DNA of 64,000 nucleotides from Pseudomonas arcuscaelestis (lineage in GTDB: Bacteria; Pseudomonadota; Gammaproteobacteria; Pseudomonadales; Pseudomonadaceae): contig NZ_JACOPV010000017.1 of assembly GCF_016881005.1 (NCBI RefSeq), positions 62,001 through 126,000 of the forward strand, written 5' to 3'. Shown here one piece after another: positions 26,435-34,043 of the stretch. The notes beneath the pieces were generated by a model. That model was not told where the DNA came from, made no database searches, and saw only the letters and a list, made by a program, of their open reading frames with translations. Made by a program: the position numbers and the translations under genes. Position 1 is the stretch's first letter; each line of letters begins with the position of its first letter.

Positions 26435-27829
26435 TCAAGAGTTCTTCTGTTGCGCCTCAATCGAGGCAAACATCGAAACAATGTTCTTGCGTTCCGCCTC
26501 AAGCTTACCGACCAGGGTATCCATGGCTACGTAACGCTTGGTCAGGGAAGCCGTCAGGGAGTCGATTCGACGATCCAGAGCCAATTGCTGCTCGGTAAGG
26601 TCCTTCTGTAGCTTGTCCAGACCAGCCTTGCGCGAATCAAGAATACCCCCGGTCTCCAGATAAGGCTTTATCGCGCCATTCATTCGATCGAACACGCCAT
26701 TGGTACCAGTGAACAGCTCTTGCACTTCTGGCCCGAGCTTCTTCTCCTTCATGGCAGCATCGAACTTGGTGGTATTGAACTCGAGCGTGCCATCCTTCGC
26801 AGTATTGATACCTAGCTGGCCGAGAGTGGTCAGGCGATCACCAGCCCCCACAGTGGACAGCTGCGAGCGCAAATCACTGAGCAATGAGCGCGATGTTGAA
26901 TCGCCAGTCAGCGGGCCAAGTACATTGTTACCGTCTTCGTCCTTGCTTACTGCAGTGAGACTGTTGACCGTTTTGACCAGCGTGTTATAGGCATCAACAA
27001 AGGCTTGCACAGAGGTCTTCAGACCATCTTTGTTCTCACCAACAGTGATGGTGACCGTATCACTGGACGCCTTGAGCAGGTCCAGACTCAACCCACTGAT
27101 CGCTTTATCAACGGTATTGGTCTTGCTGGTGACCTTCAAACCATCGATGGTCAGGGTCGCATCCATGGCAAGACTATCAATGTAACCAGCGCCAGTCCCC
27201 GTCATTTTATCAGTGCCGACAATCTTCAACTCGGCAATACCGTCCACCGAAATATCGGTACCGGCACCTGTCTTGCTCGAACTGAATACCAGGCGCGAAC
27301 CATCCTTGCCGTTGACGATGTTGGCCGTGATGCCTTTTTCTGCGAGCGAGGAGTTGATTGAGTCGCGCACAGTCTGAAGCGTTGCCCCCGGACCGACTTT
27401 GACAGTATGGATCTGGCCATCTTGTGTGATGGTCAGATCACCTTCAGGGATCGGGGTGCTGGCGCCGGTATCAAATGCCTGGCTGGCAACCTTAGACGAG
27501 CTGGCGAGGTTATCAATCCTAACCTGATAACTACCTGGCACCGCGGTATTGTTAGAGGTCGCCTTGATCGTGGTGTCGCTGCTCGATGTCGCACTGTAAG
27601 CATTGAACGCCGGAGCCAGCGGATCATTAAGCTTCTTCATCGCCGCCTGATAGGCCGACAGCGCCCCCTTGAGCGACGCAACACCAGAAAGCATGGCCGT
27701 GTTGTTGGCGGTCTGGCGCTTGATCTGATTAGCTTTGGGGTCGGTATCAGCCTTAACAAGCGTCTCTACGATCTTGTTGATATCTACGCCGGAACCCAGA
27801 CCTACGCTGGGTAAAATCGAACTCGCCAT
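26435..27829 (-). CDS. fliD: Flagellar filament cap protein FliD
   Basis: Filament cap (hook-associated protein 2) of 464 residues. The N-terminal FliD_N domain (SVGLGSGVDINKIVETLVKADTDP) and the C-terminal coiled region (LDKLQKDLTEQQLALDRRIDSLTASLTKRYVAMDTLVGKL) are typical; the centre is Thr/Ser/Gly-rich. It follows flaG by about 70 bp and ends at a terminator. Confidence 0.96.
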   Translation of the reverse strand: MASSILPSVGLGSGVDINKIVETLVKADTDPKANQIKRQTANNTAMLSGVASLKGALSAYQAAMKKLNDPLAPAFNAYSATSSSDTTIKATSNNTAVPGSYQVRIDNLASSSKVASQAFDTGASTPIPEGDLTITQDGQIHTVKVGPGATLQTVRDSINSSLAEKGITANIVNGKDGSRLVFSSSKTGAGTDISVDGIAELKIVGTDKMTGTGAGYIDSLAMDATLTIDGLKVTSKTNTVDKAISGLSLDLLKASSDTVTITVGENKDGLKTSVQAFVDAYNTLVKTVNSLTAVSKDEDGNNVLGPLTGDSTSRSLLSDLRSQLSTVGAGDRLTTLGQLGINTAKDGTLEFNTTKFDAAMKEKKLGPEVQELFTGTNGVFDRMNGAIKPYLETGGILDSRKAGLDKLQKDLTEQQLALDRRIDSLTASLTKRYVAMDTLVGKLEAERKNIVSMFASIEAQQKNS

Positions 27830-27900
27830 TGCTACTCCCTCTTGGTTACGCGCCGCTCTAGCCGGGCCAGACTAGCGGACTTACCATTCTGCCGCCAGTA

Positions 27901-28266
27901 TCAGGCCTTGGCATTGAACAGCAGGCTGTTCACATCACTCAGGCTGTGAGCAATCTTCAACGCCTCTTCCGAAGGAAGTTGGCGGATCAACTCACCTGTT
28001 TCGCTGGCGATGACTTTGACAATAATTCTGCCGGACTCTTCATCCGTGGAAAATTCAAGATTACGTCGCGATGAGGCCAGGAACCTTTCAATGTCCTTGA
28101 CGGCGCTTTTCACTTTTTCAGCTTCAGAAACACCTGTGTCTGCCGCCCCCTGCACTGACCTGGTGGCTTCCACCACCTCAATCGGCCTTGCTGCCGGGCG
28201 CTCGATGGTCTGCTCGACCGGCTTCGCCGTAGGGTACGACAGGCTCAGCTTCACGCTCATATCCAT
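27901..28266 (-). CDS. flaG: FlaG family protein
   Basis: Small protein of 121 residues with the FlaG domain in its C-terminal half (LEFSTDEESGRIIVKVIASETGELIRQLPSEEAL). FlaG influences filament length in other bacteria, though its mechanism is unclear. The ATG at 28266 has a GAGAGG ribosome site at good spacing. It lies between fliC and fliD, after the fliC terminator, so it needs read-through or a promoter I could not identify. Confidence 0.93.
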   Translation of the reverse strand: MDMSVKLSLSYPTAKPVEQTIERPAARPIEVVEATRSVQGAADTGVSEAEKVKSAVKDIERFLASSRRNLEFSTDEESGRIIVKVIASETGELIRQLPSEEALKIAHSLSDVNSLLFNAKA

Positions 28267-28283
28267 GTCACCACCTCTCAATG

Positions 28284-28321
28284 CAAAAGGCGGGGAAGTG
28301 CAGTATCCGCACTTCCCCGCC
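28284..28321 (-). terminator. Rho-independent terminator after fliC
   Basis: A perfect 13-bp stem (GGCGGGGAAGTGC and its inverse) with a 7-base loop is followed by TTTTGC on the minus strand, 17 bp after the fliC stop. Confidence 0.92.
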
Positions 28322-28337
28322 GATAACCATCAGGCGA

Positions 28338-29186
28338 TTACTGAAGCAGTTTCAGCACGGCGGATGGCAATTGGTTGGCCTGGGCCAGAACCGAAGTCGA
28401 CGCTTGTTGCAGAGTCTGCTGCTTGGTCAGCTGGGCAGTTTCAGCAGCGAAGTCGGTATCTTGCACGCGACCACGAGCAGCATCAGCGTTTTCGTTGATG
28501 TTCTGCAGGTTGTTGATGGTGCTGGTCATACGGTTCTGAACAGCACCCAGCGCGGCGCGAGAGTTACCGATGGAGCCAACAGCCTTGTCGATTGCAACCA
28601 TGGCAGCCGAGAAGTTAGTTTCGGCGACGGCGCTGTCGCTACCGGCGATGGTGATGGCGCTGGTGATACCCAGGTCGCTAGCGGTGAACTTGCCACTCAG
28701 GTCGATCTTGATCTGGTTTTCGCCACCAGTGTTGGAGCCGACCTGGAAGGTCATGACGCTGGCCGAACCGTCCAACAGGTTTTTACCGTTCAGTTGGGTG
28801 GATTGGGCGATACGGGTCAGTTCCGCAGCCATTTCCTTGAATTCATTGTCCAGCGAGGTACGGTTAGTCGAATCGTTGGAGTCGTTTCGCGATTGCAGAG
28901 CCAGTTCGCGCATACGCTGCAGGATGTTGACCTGCTCTTGCATCGCGCCTTCAGCAGTCTGGGCGATCGAGATACCGTCGTTGGCGTTTTTGATTGCCAT
29001 GGTTTGACCGCGGATCTGCGAGGTCATACGAGTAGCAATCTGCAGGCCAGCGGCGTCGTCTTTGGCGCTGTTGATTTTCAGGCCGGAAGACAGACGAGTC
29101 ATCGAGGTGCTCAGAGCGTCGGAAGCGCGGTTCAGGTTTTTCTGAACGTTCAGCGACGTGACGTTGGTGTTTACGGTTAATGCCAT
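28338..29186 (-). CDS. fliC: Flagellin FliC (short form)
   Basis: Filament subunit of 282 residues, the short type found in P. syringae and some P. putida-group strains. The N-terminal domain (MALTVNTNVTSLNVQKNL) and C-terminal domain (QTLQQASTSVLAQANQLPSA) form the filament core; the variable centre is small (about residues 140-205). The flg22 region spans residues 30-51 and begins TRLSSGLKINSAKDDAAG. Serines occur at 143, 164, 176, 183 and 193, positions I recall as glycosylated in P. syringae. The ATG at 29186 has GAGGA eight bases upstream. The promoter is sigma-28 and a strong terminator follows. Confidence 0.97.
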   Translation of the reverse strand: MALTVNTNVTSLNVQKNLNRASDALSTSMTRLSSGLKINSAKDDAAGLQIATRMTSQIRGQTMAIKNANDGISIAQTAEGAMQEQVNILQRMRELALQSRNDSNDSTNRTSLDNEFKEMAAELTRIAQSTQLNGKNLLDGSASVMTFQVGSNTGGENQIKIDLSGKFTASDLGITSAITIAGSDSAVAETNFSAAMVAIDKAVGSIGNSRAALGAVQNRMTSTINNLQNINENADAARGRVQDTDFAAETAQLTKQQTLQQASTSVLAQANQLPSAVLKLLQ

Positions 29187-29265
29187 GACGAATTCCTCGT
29201 GTGTGGGTATTGCGGCTTCCGGCCCTGGCAACCGCCGGGTGTGGCCTAGAGAACCTTCGTAATGG

Positions 29266-29292
29266 TTATCGTCGTCTTGGCAAGTTGCTTTA
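29266..29292 (-). promoter_or_regulatory. Sigma-28 promoter for fliC
   Basis: The minus strand has TAAAGCAA, 11 bases, then GACGATAA (consensus TAAAGTTT-N11-GCCGATAA). The bases just upstream are A-rich (AAAAAAATTCAAAAAA), resembling an UP element. It is about 80 bp before the ATG. Confidence 0.82.
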
Positions 29293-29381
29293 GGGCTTTT
29301 TTGAATTTTTTTACTGGCACCCTGCCACTGCAATGAAATCAAGGGTTTGACGCCAATAGATCCACCGCATGAAACACAGGT

Positions 29382-29418
29382 ACAAAAAAGCGCCGCCGGG
29401 TAACCGGCAGCGCTTTTC
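29382..29418 (-). terminator. Terminator after the ketoacyl synthase-like gene
   Basis: The stem AGCGC-GCCGG pairs with CCGGC-GCGCT around a short loop and is followed on the minus strand by TTTTTTG. It isolates fliC transcription from the glycosylation island. Confidence 0.82.
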
Positions 29419-29433
29419 AGACAGGGATCGATC

Positions 29434-30363
29434 TCAGCCCTTGCGCTCGATAATCGCTGACCCCCAGGACAGGCCAACACCAAACCCACTCAAAGCGACC
29501 CGTTGGTGCTGCGAGCCCAGCACGTGCTTCTCCAGCAGCAGCGGAATGCTCGAAGACACAGTGTTACCCGTCTCAACCATGTCCTTGACGAACTTGTCCG
29601 GGTCATTCTCGAAACGCCGAGCTACCGCATCAACAATCGCCGCACTGCCCTGATGGATACAGAACAGGTCAATGTCGGCTGCTGTCAGCTGGCTATCGCC
29701 CAGCAACTCGTGCAGGTGCGCAGGCACTTTAAGCAGGGCAAAATTGAACACCTGACGGCCGTTCATGAAGAACACGCCATCGCTGACCTTGAGGTGCGCG
29801 GCGCCACCACCATCGGTACCGAACTTAGCTTTACCCAATTGCCAACGAGCGTCCTCCCCCATCCAGGTCACGGTTGCCGCATCACCGAACAACATCGTGG
29901 TGTTGCGATCTTCTGGATCGACAATTTTCGAATACGGATCTGCGGTGATCAGCAGGCCGTTTTTCAAACCTGCCGCCTCCATGAAACCCTTCATGGCATA
30001 AAGGCCATAGACGTAGCCCGAACATCCCAAGGAAATGTCGAAGGCCGCAACATGGGTAGGCAAACCCAGCTTATCCTGGACGATGGCAGCTGTATGCGGT
30101 AATCCTTCTTCATCACCGTTCTGAGTGACGACAATCAGCGCATCAATGGACTCAGGCGACAGGCTCGGATTGGCAGCGAACAGGGCCTTGACCGCCTCCA
30201 CGCAGAGGTCAGAGGTTTCCTGGCCGACGTCTTTACGCGGCAGGAATGTCGACCCGATCTTGCCGAGAATGAACTCTTGGTCCTTGGCGAATTTTGCACC
30301 CTGGGCGTAGTTGTCCACGCCTTCAACCGGTACGTAACTCGCAATGCTTTTGATGCCAATCAT
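29434..30363 (-). CDS. 3-oxoacyl-ACP synthase III-like protein (flagellin glycosylation island)
   Basis: KAS III/FabH-like thiolase-fold enzyme of 309 residues. The triad is intact: Cys in DISLGCSGYVYGL, His in LFCIHQGSA and Asn in ETGNTVSSS. It is probably not housekeeping FabH, because of its place between fliC and glycosyltransferase genes. From memory, P. syringae has a KAS III-like orf3 in the same place. A role in making or attaching an acyl group on the flagellin sugar is inference. The ATG at 30363 fits the family start (MIGIKSIASYVP). Confidence 0.88.
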   Translation of the reverse strand: MIGIKSIASYVPVEGVDNYAQGAKFAKDQEFILGKIGSTFLPRKDVGQETSDLCVEAVKALFAANPSLSPESIDALIVVTQNGDEEGLPHTAAIVQDKLGLPTHVAAFDISLGCSGYVYGLYAMKGFMEAAGLKNGLLITADPYSKIVDPEDRNTTMLFGDAATVTWMGEDARWQLGKAKFGTDGGGAAHLKVSDGVFFMNGRQVFNFALLKVPAHLHELLGDSQLTAADIDLFCIHQGSAAIVDAVARRFENDPDKFVKDMVETGNTVSSSIPLLLEKHVLGSQHQRVALSGFGVGLSWGSAIIERKG

Positions 30364-30606
30364 TGTGGCTTCCCAATAGGTATGGCGGATTTTCACGGAC
30401 ACCGGAGAAGAACAACGGGCTGCACGCCCTGCACGCCCACCCCCGGAGCCGATTCAGCGACTGATTAGATTAAAGATGCACGTTTCGACTGCCAAGTCAC
30501 GATCGCGCATTATTATCCATAGTCGCGCGGCCAAACTTGCCTGGAAACAGCCCCTTAGAGATCGAGAGCGGGCACACCACCAGCCCCCAGGGCCTAATGG
30601 CCTTGA
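30364..30606. other. Intergenic region upstream of the ketoacyl synthase-like gene
   Basis: These 243 bp hold no gene. A possible -10 (GGATAATAATG, minus strand, near 30505-30520) lacks a convincing -35. A small hairpin (GGCC-TAAT-GGCC) follows the glycosyltransferase stop at about 30590-30603. No sigma-54 or sigma-28 element was found, so the ketoacyl synthase promoter is unresolved. Confidence 0.4.
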
Positions 30607-31199
30607 CTACAGACCGGAAAAATCATCCATTTGGTGCAATGAGTCGTAGCTGACTTTTGTGCTGGCCCATGCCTGCTTGGCATAAATCGGGCCTGAGCCT
30701 GTGTATTCAACCCCTGTGTAGTGCCGCGGAATGAAAAAATGACTAGGAAAAACAGTTAGATTCACATACTGATATTGACGATAGGCAGTAGTCAAAAACA
30801 GAGGACCGACGGTTTCCCATGCCTTACCGTTCAATACGGTCGGTTTGTTCTTCAGGTCCAGCACCAACTGCCCGTAGAACGAATTCTGAGGGACCGAGGC
30901 GACATACCCTGCAGCGACCAGGTTGGGACGGACGAGCTCGTTTTCCCAGCAGGCAAAGCTTTCACACTCCAGCATCCAGTCTTCCAGAGGGCGAACACAG
31001 ATGCTGTCTGCGTCAACCACCAGCCCACCGATGTGATACAAGATCTCCCATCTCATCAGGTCTGCCACACCGTTGAGCTCGGAACCGTACATTTCGGTCA
31101 TATGCGCCGAGTTCACCCAACCGAACTCGGCCAACTCCTGATTCCCCCAGATGCGCACGTCCCAGGTGGGGTTCAGTTCACGCCATGTGGCAATGCAGT
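30607..31199 (-). pseudogene. GT32-type glycosyltransferase, 3' fragment
   Basis: This is the larger part (codons 22 onward of 217) of a glycosyltransferase with the sugar-binding DXD region (DLMRWEILYHIGGLVVDADS) found in GT32/capsular sugar transferases. It has been cut from its first codons by an IS66-family element. The 5' piece lies at 33241-33309. Joining 33309-33241 to 31191-30607 restores one frame reading ...RPDNCI-ATWRELNP.... An ATG inside the IS end (base 31212), preceded by AGGTGGGG, is in frame, so a shortened product lacking the conserved N-terminus could still be made. It is probably inactive. Confidence 0.9.
31192..31199. repeat. Target site duplication, left copy
   Basis: AATGCAGT, identical to 33241-33248 on the other side of the IS. 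Eight bases is the duplication length typical of the IS66 family. Confidence 0.95.
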
Positions 31200-31221
31200 G
31201 TAACCGATCCATGAACCCCAC
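31200..31221. repeat. IS66 terminal inverted repeat, left
   Basis: Begins GTAACCGATCCATG and matches the inverse of 33219-33240 at 18 of 22 positions. An in-frame ATG for the truncated glycosyltransferase falls inside it on the minus strand. Confidence 0.9.
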
Positions 31222-31244
31222 CTACCACAAGGTGGAAGCCAAGG

Positions 31245-32777
31245 TTACCGTGGCATCTCTGGCGAACAGTTCCATGGCAGCAGCGCTTCGTAGTCTGCTA
31301 CCGATGAGGCGTGCGGCAGTCGCTCCAGGACGTGGCGCAGCCACGTATAGGGCTCTTGGCCGTTGACCTTGGCGGTTTCGACCAAGCTGTAGATCTGCGC
31401 GCTAGCCGTGGCTCCCTTGGGCGTGTCACTGAACAGCCAAGCTTTGCGCCCGATCACAAACGGCTTTATGGCCCGCTCTGCCAGGTTGTTGTCGATCGGC
31501 AGGTGGCCCGCCTCGACATACCGCTCCAAGCGGTTCCAGTTGTTTGCCAGGTAAAGCACCGCCTTGCCCAGTACGCTTTGCGGTGTCACCTGTGAGTGCG
31601 TCTTGTCGAGCCAACTTTTCAACTGCTCAAGGATCGGCAGGCTTCGTTCCTGACGACCGAGGAATCGCTGTTCATCGCTGGCATCCTTGAGGTCGCGTTC
31701 GATGCCATACAGTTTGTTGATCATCGTCAGCGCAACATCGGCGCGACCGGTCTTGCCCTTAGGCTGCACCTTCTGCGCTTCGACGAATTTACGCCGGACA
31801 TGCGCCATGCACGCCAGTCGTTCAACGCCCGGCTGTAGCGCCAACACGTTGTAGCCGGCGTAATCATCGGTCATCACGTAACCGCGATAGCCCTCCAGCA
31901 GGCGCAGCGGCACCTCCTGCGCGCGGCTGGTGGTGTAATCGAACAGCACGACTTGTCGATCAGGCGGGCCACTGGCCTGCACCCACATCCAGGATTGACT
32001 GGTCGGATCACGATCCGGCTCTTTGAGCACCTGCACGCGAGTTTCATCGCAATGGATCACCGGGCTTTCCAGCAGGCGGTCACGCATCAGGTTCAGCAGT
32101 GGCTGAAAGTGTTCGCTGCACTGGATGACCCAGCGGGCCAGGGTTTGCCGGGGGATCTCGATACCATGTCGGTTCAGCACCGTCTCGAAGCGGTGCAGCG
32201 GCAGGCCATCGACGTATTTGGTGGTCAGCAACATCGCCAGCACGCTGGGACTGGCCATGCTCTTTTCAATCAATTGGGCCGGCTTGTCAGCGGTGACCGG
32301 CGCGGTTTCGCAGCCACGGCAGCCATAGATTTTGCGTACGTGTTTAAGCACACGGATCTGCATCGGCACGATGTCGAGTTGTTCGCTGGTTTGCTCGCCA
32401 ATCACGTGTTTGCGGCAACCACAGGCGCAAGTCAGTTCGTGCTCGGGCAAGTCATGAATGACTTCAATGCGTGGCAGGTCAGCCGACAGTGGCTTGCGTT
32501 TGCCGCGCTGCTTGCTTGGCGCAACAACTTCTTCGTCGGCATCATCAGCGGTAGGTACCCACTGACTTTCGGGTTCATTGAACAACGCCAGTTGGGGCGT
32601 GTTGGACTCGACGGTTTGCTCGGACTTGCGATTGAATAATCGGTCACGCAGCAGCTTGACCTGTTCCTTAAGGTCGACGATCTGACCTTTGTCGACCGTG
32701 CGCTCGGCCAACAACTGCGCAAGCAGTAGTTTGAGCGCGACAGGGTCGTCAGGAAGGTTATCGGGCACTGAAATCAT
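31245..32777 (-). CDS. tnpC: IS66 family transposase TnpC
   Basis: Transposase of 510 residues: an N-terminal coiled region (about 15-50), a zinc-binding region with Cys motifs CACGC (117-121) and YGCRGC (151-156), and the DDE catalytic domain with Asp244 (IHCDET), Asp304/305 (MTDDYAGY) and Glu434 (NNLAERAIKPF). The C-terminal IS66 domain (GRKAWLFSDTPKGATASAQIYSLVETAK) is complete. It starts 18 bp after tnpB. No frameshift or stop was seen, so it should be active. Confidence 0.96.
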   Translation of the reverse strand: MISVPDNLPDDPVALKLLLAQLLAERTVDKGQIVDLKEQVKLLRDRLFNRKSEQTVESNTPQLALFNEPESQWVPTADDADEEVVAPSKQRGKRKPLSADLPRIEVIHDLPEHELTCACGCRKHVIGEQTSEQLDIVPMQIRVLKHVRKIYGCRGCETAPVTADKPAQLIEKSMASPSVLAMLLTTKYVDGLPLHRFETVLNRHGIEIPRQTLARWVIQCSEHFQPLLNLMRDRLLESPVIHCDETRVQVLKEPDRDPTSQSWMWVQASGPPDRQVVLFDYTTSRAQEVPLRLLEGYRGYVMTDDYAGYNVLALQPGVERLACMAHVRRKFVEAQKVQPKGKTGRADVALTMINKLYGIERDLKDASDEQRFLGRQERSLPILEQLKSWLDKTHSQVTPQSVLGKAVLYLANNWNRLERYVEAGHLPIDNNLAERAIKPFVIGRKAWLFSDTPKGATASAQIYSLVETAKVNGQEPYTWLRHVLERLPHASSVADYEALLPWNCSPEMPR

Positions 32778-32795
32778 GGCCCGGATTATACCCGC

Positions 32796-33155
32796 TCAGG
32801 CGACGAAACGAGGAGTCAAAACCTGATGCGGACGGTTGCGCCAGAGATCGAAACCGTCGAGTAGCCAATTCAGTTCCTGGACGGTCAGTACGATAGCTTC
32901 GTCGGTCGCGTCGGGTGAAGTTTTGAAACGCTCGGCTTCGAGGCGCTTGAGCCAAAGGCAGAAGCCGTTGCGCTCCCAATACAACACCTTGATGCGGTTA
33001 CGGGCTTTATTGAGGAAGACGAAAAGTACCGGGTCGAACACGGCGACCTTGATGTCCAGTTCGACCAGGGCAGTGAGGCCGTCGATGGACTTTCGAAAGT
33101 CCACGGGCTTGGGGTAGAGGTAGACTTTTTCGACTTTGCTGTCGGGGCGCATCAT
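32796..33155 (-). CDS. tnpB: IS66 family accessory protein TnpB
   Basis: Protein of 119 residues with the IS66 Orf2 signature (VEKVYLYPKPVDFRKSIDGLTALVE, then RNRIKVLYWERNGFCLWLKRLE). It is required with TnpC for IS66 transposition, though its biochemical role is not settled. The ATG at 33155 is chosen (MMRPDSK), matching the usual N-terminus; the open frame extends to 33188. Confidence 0.94.
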   Translation of the reverse strand: MMRPDSKVEKVYLYPKPVDFRKSIDGLTALVELDIKVAVFDPVLFVFLNKARNRIKVLYWERNGFCLWLKRLEAERFKTSPDATDEAIVLTVQELNWLLDGFDLWRNRPHQVLTPRFVA

Positions 33156-33218
33156 GGCGGGCTGGCTCCAGAAAGAAATCGGGAGCACAGCATCGGGAAT
33201 CAGGTGGACGGTTGGAAT

Positions 33219-33240
33219 GTGGGGATGATGGATCCCTTAC
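33219..33240. repeat. IS66 terminal inverted repeat, right
   Basis: Reads GTAAGGGATCCATCATCCCC from the right end inward and ends exactly at the second duplication copy. Confidence 0.9.
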
Positions 33241-33248
33241 AATGCAGT
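33241..33248. repeat. Target site duplication, right copy
   Basis: AATGCAGT, identical to 31192-31199. Confidence 0.95.
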
Positions 33249-33309
33249 TATCCGGGCGAATCGACTCATCGCCCACCCAGATGATATGGAGTATTTTCGG
33301 AATCTTCAT
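33241..33309 (-). pseudogene. GT32-type glycosyltransferase, 5' fragment
   Basis: The first 23 codons (MKIPKILHIIWVGDESIRPD then NCI) contain the start motif typical of GT32 enzymes (IPKILHIIW). The reading frame runs straight into the IS66 end and becomes unrelated sequence. The rest of the gene is at 30607-31199. The upstream methyltransferase stop is 16 bp away, so the intact gene would have been translated from the same message. Confidence 0.9.
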
Positions 33310-33325
33310 TACTACGCCCCTACAC

Positions 33326-33934
33326 TCAAGCCGCCCGCGTGGCAATCATTAGTAGGGATATCCGGTTATAAAACCAAATCCCCTGAATATTCCAGTCGGT
33401 GTACTTTTTTATCGAATTCTGAAAAGTATAAGGCGTGTACCAGCAGTTATGATCCGGGTGAACGACCTCGACAAACGTCTCACTACCTGCATTGTAATCA
33501 AAGTGCTGTCTGAAGCACTGAAATGCATCAGGAACAGTGATAACGTAGGCCTTGGCATCCAGAGCAGATAGTTTTCCCAGAAAATCAGCTACATTATCCA
33601 CATGTTCCATAACCTCAGGAACCAGGACCACATCGTATTGCCCGCTGACATCTTCCCAGCGGTCGAACAACTGCCCACTGACGTGAGGCTGAAGCTGCTC
33701 AAAGGCATCAGAGTTCACATCAAAGCCATCAAGCGACTTACACACTGACTCCAGTTGCAGGTGTAAATTATTGTTCAGATCGGTGATCGGAAAATCGACA
33801 CATCCGACATGCAATACATTTTTGTCCTGACAGATCTGAGTCATGACATCGATACGCGGTACACCCGCCAATGAACCAACCGCTACTTTCTGAACAAAAT
33901 AAGTGTCGTGCTGACTTTCGAGAACCGAATCCAT
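33326..33934 (-). CDS. SAM-dependent methyltransferase (glycosylation island)
   Basis: Class I methyltransferase of about 202 residues. Motif I is DKNVLHVGCVDFPI, an acidic residue follows motif II (SLDGFDVNSDAF), and the later strand is YDVVLVPEVMEHVDNVADFLGKL. It probably methylates a sugar of the flagellin glycan; the substrate is unknown. The second of two adjacent ATGs is chosen because AGAGG is better spaced from it. The coding sequence is visibly richer in A and T than the flagellar genes, suggesting separate acquisition. Confidence 0.8.
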   Translation of the reverse strand: MDSVLESQHDTYFVQKVAVGSLAGVPRIDVMTQICQDKNVLHVGCVDFPITDLNNNLHLQLESVCKSLDGFDVNSDAFEQLQPHVSGQLFDRWEDVSGQYDVVLVPEVMEHVDNVADFLGKLSALDAKAYVITVPDAFQCFRQHFDYNAGSETFVEVVHPDHNCWYTPYTFQNSIKKYTDWNIQGIWFYNRISLLMIATRAA

Positions 33935-34043
33935 CATAGCCTCTGGACATGGAGATTAGAGTAAACGTGGCTGGTCATAAAAATGACGCCTCACAATCGC
34001 GTCTAAGCCTTTGCAAAATTCTCGCCAGCCTCTGCAAATACCT

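Larger units (their letters stand above)
31200..33240 (-). mobile_element. IS66-family insertion sequence, intact
   Basis: A 2041-bp element with imperfect terminal inverted repeats starting GTAA: GTAACCGATCCATGAACCCC at the left and GTAAGGGATCCATCATCCCC at the right (18 of the first 22 positions agree). It carries tnpB and tnpC in the minus orientation and is bounded by the 8-bp duplication AATGCAGT. No tnpA fits in the 85 bp between the right end and tnpB, so it is a two-gene IS66 type. The open frames and matching ends suggest recent insertion and possible mobility. Confidence 0.96.

Noticed and set aside
30490..30525. Sigma-54-like GG-N10-GC upstream of the ketoacyl synthase gene
   Set aside because: The spacing fits (GGATAATAATGCGC) but neither the TTGG nor the TTGC context is present, so it is probably chance.
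33007..33345. 112-codon minus-strand frame containing MKIPKILHIIWVGDES
   Set aside because: Only the first part is glycosyltransferase; the rest is IS66 sequence read out of frame with tnpB. It is treated as the 5' pseudogene fragment.
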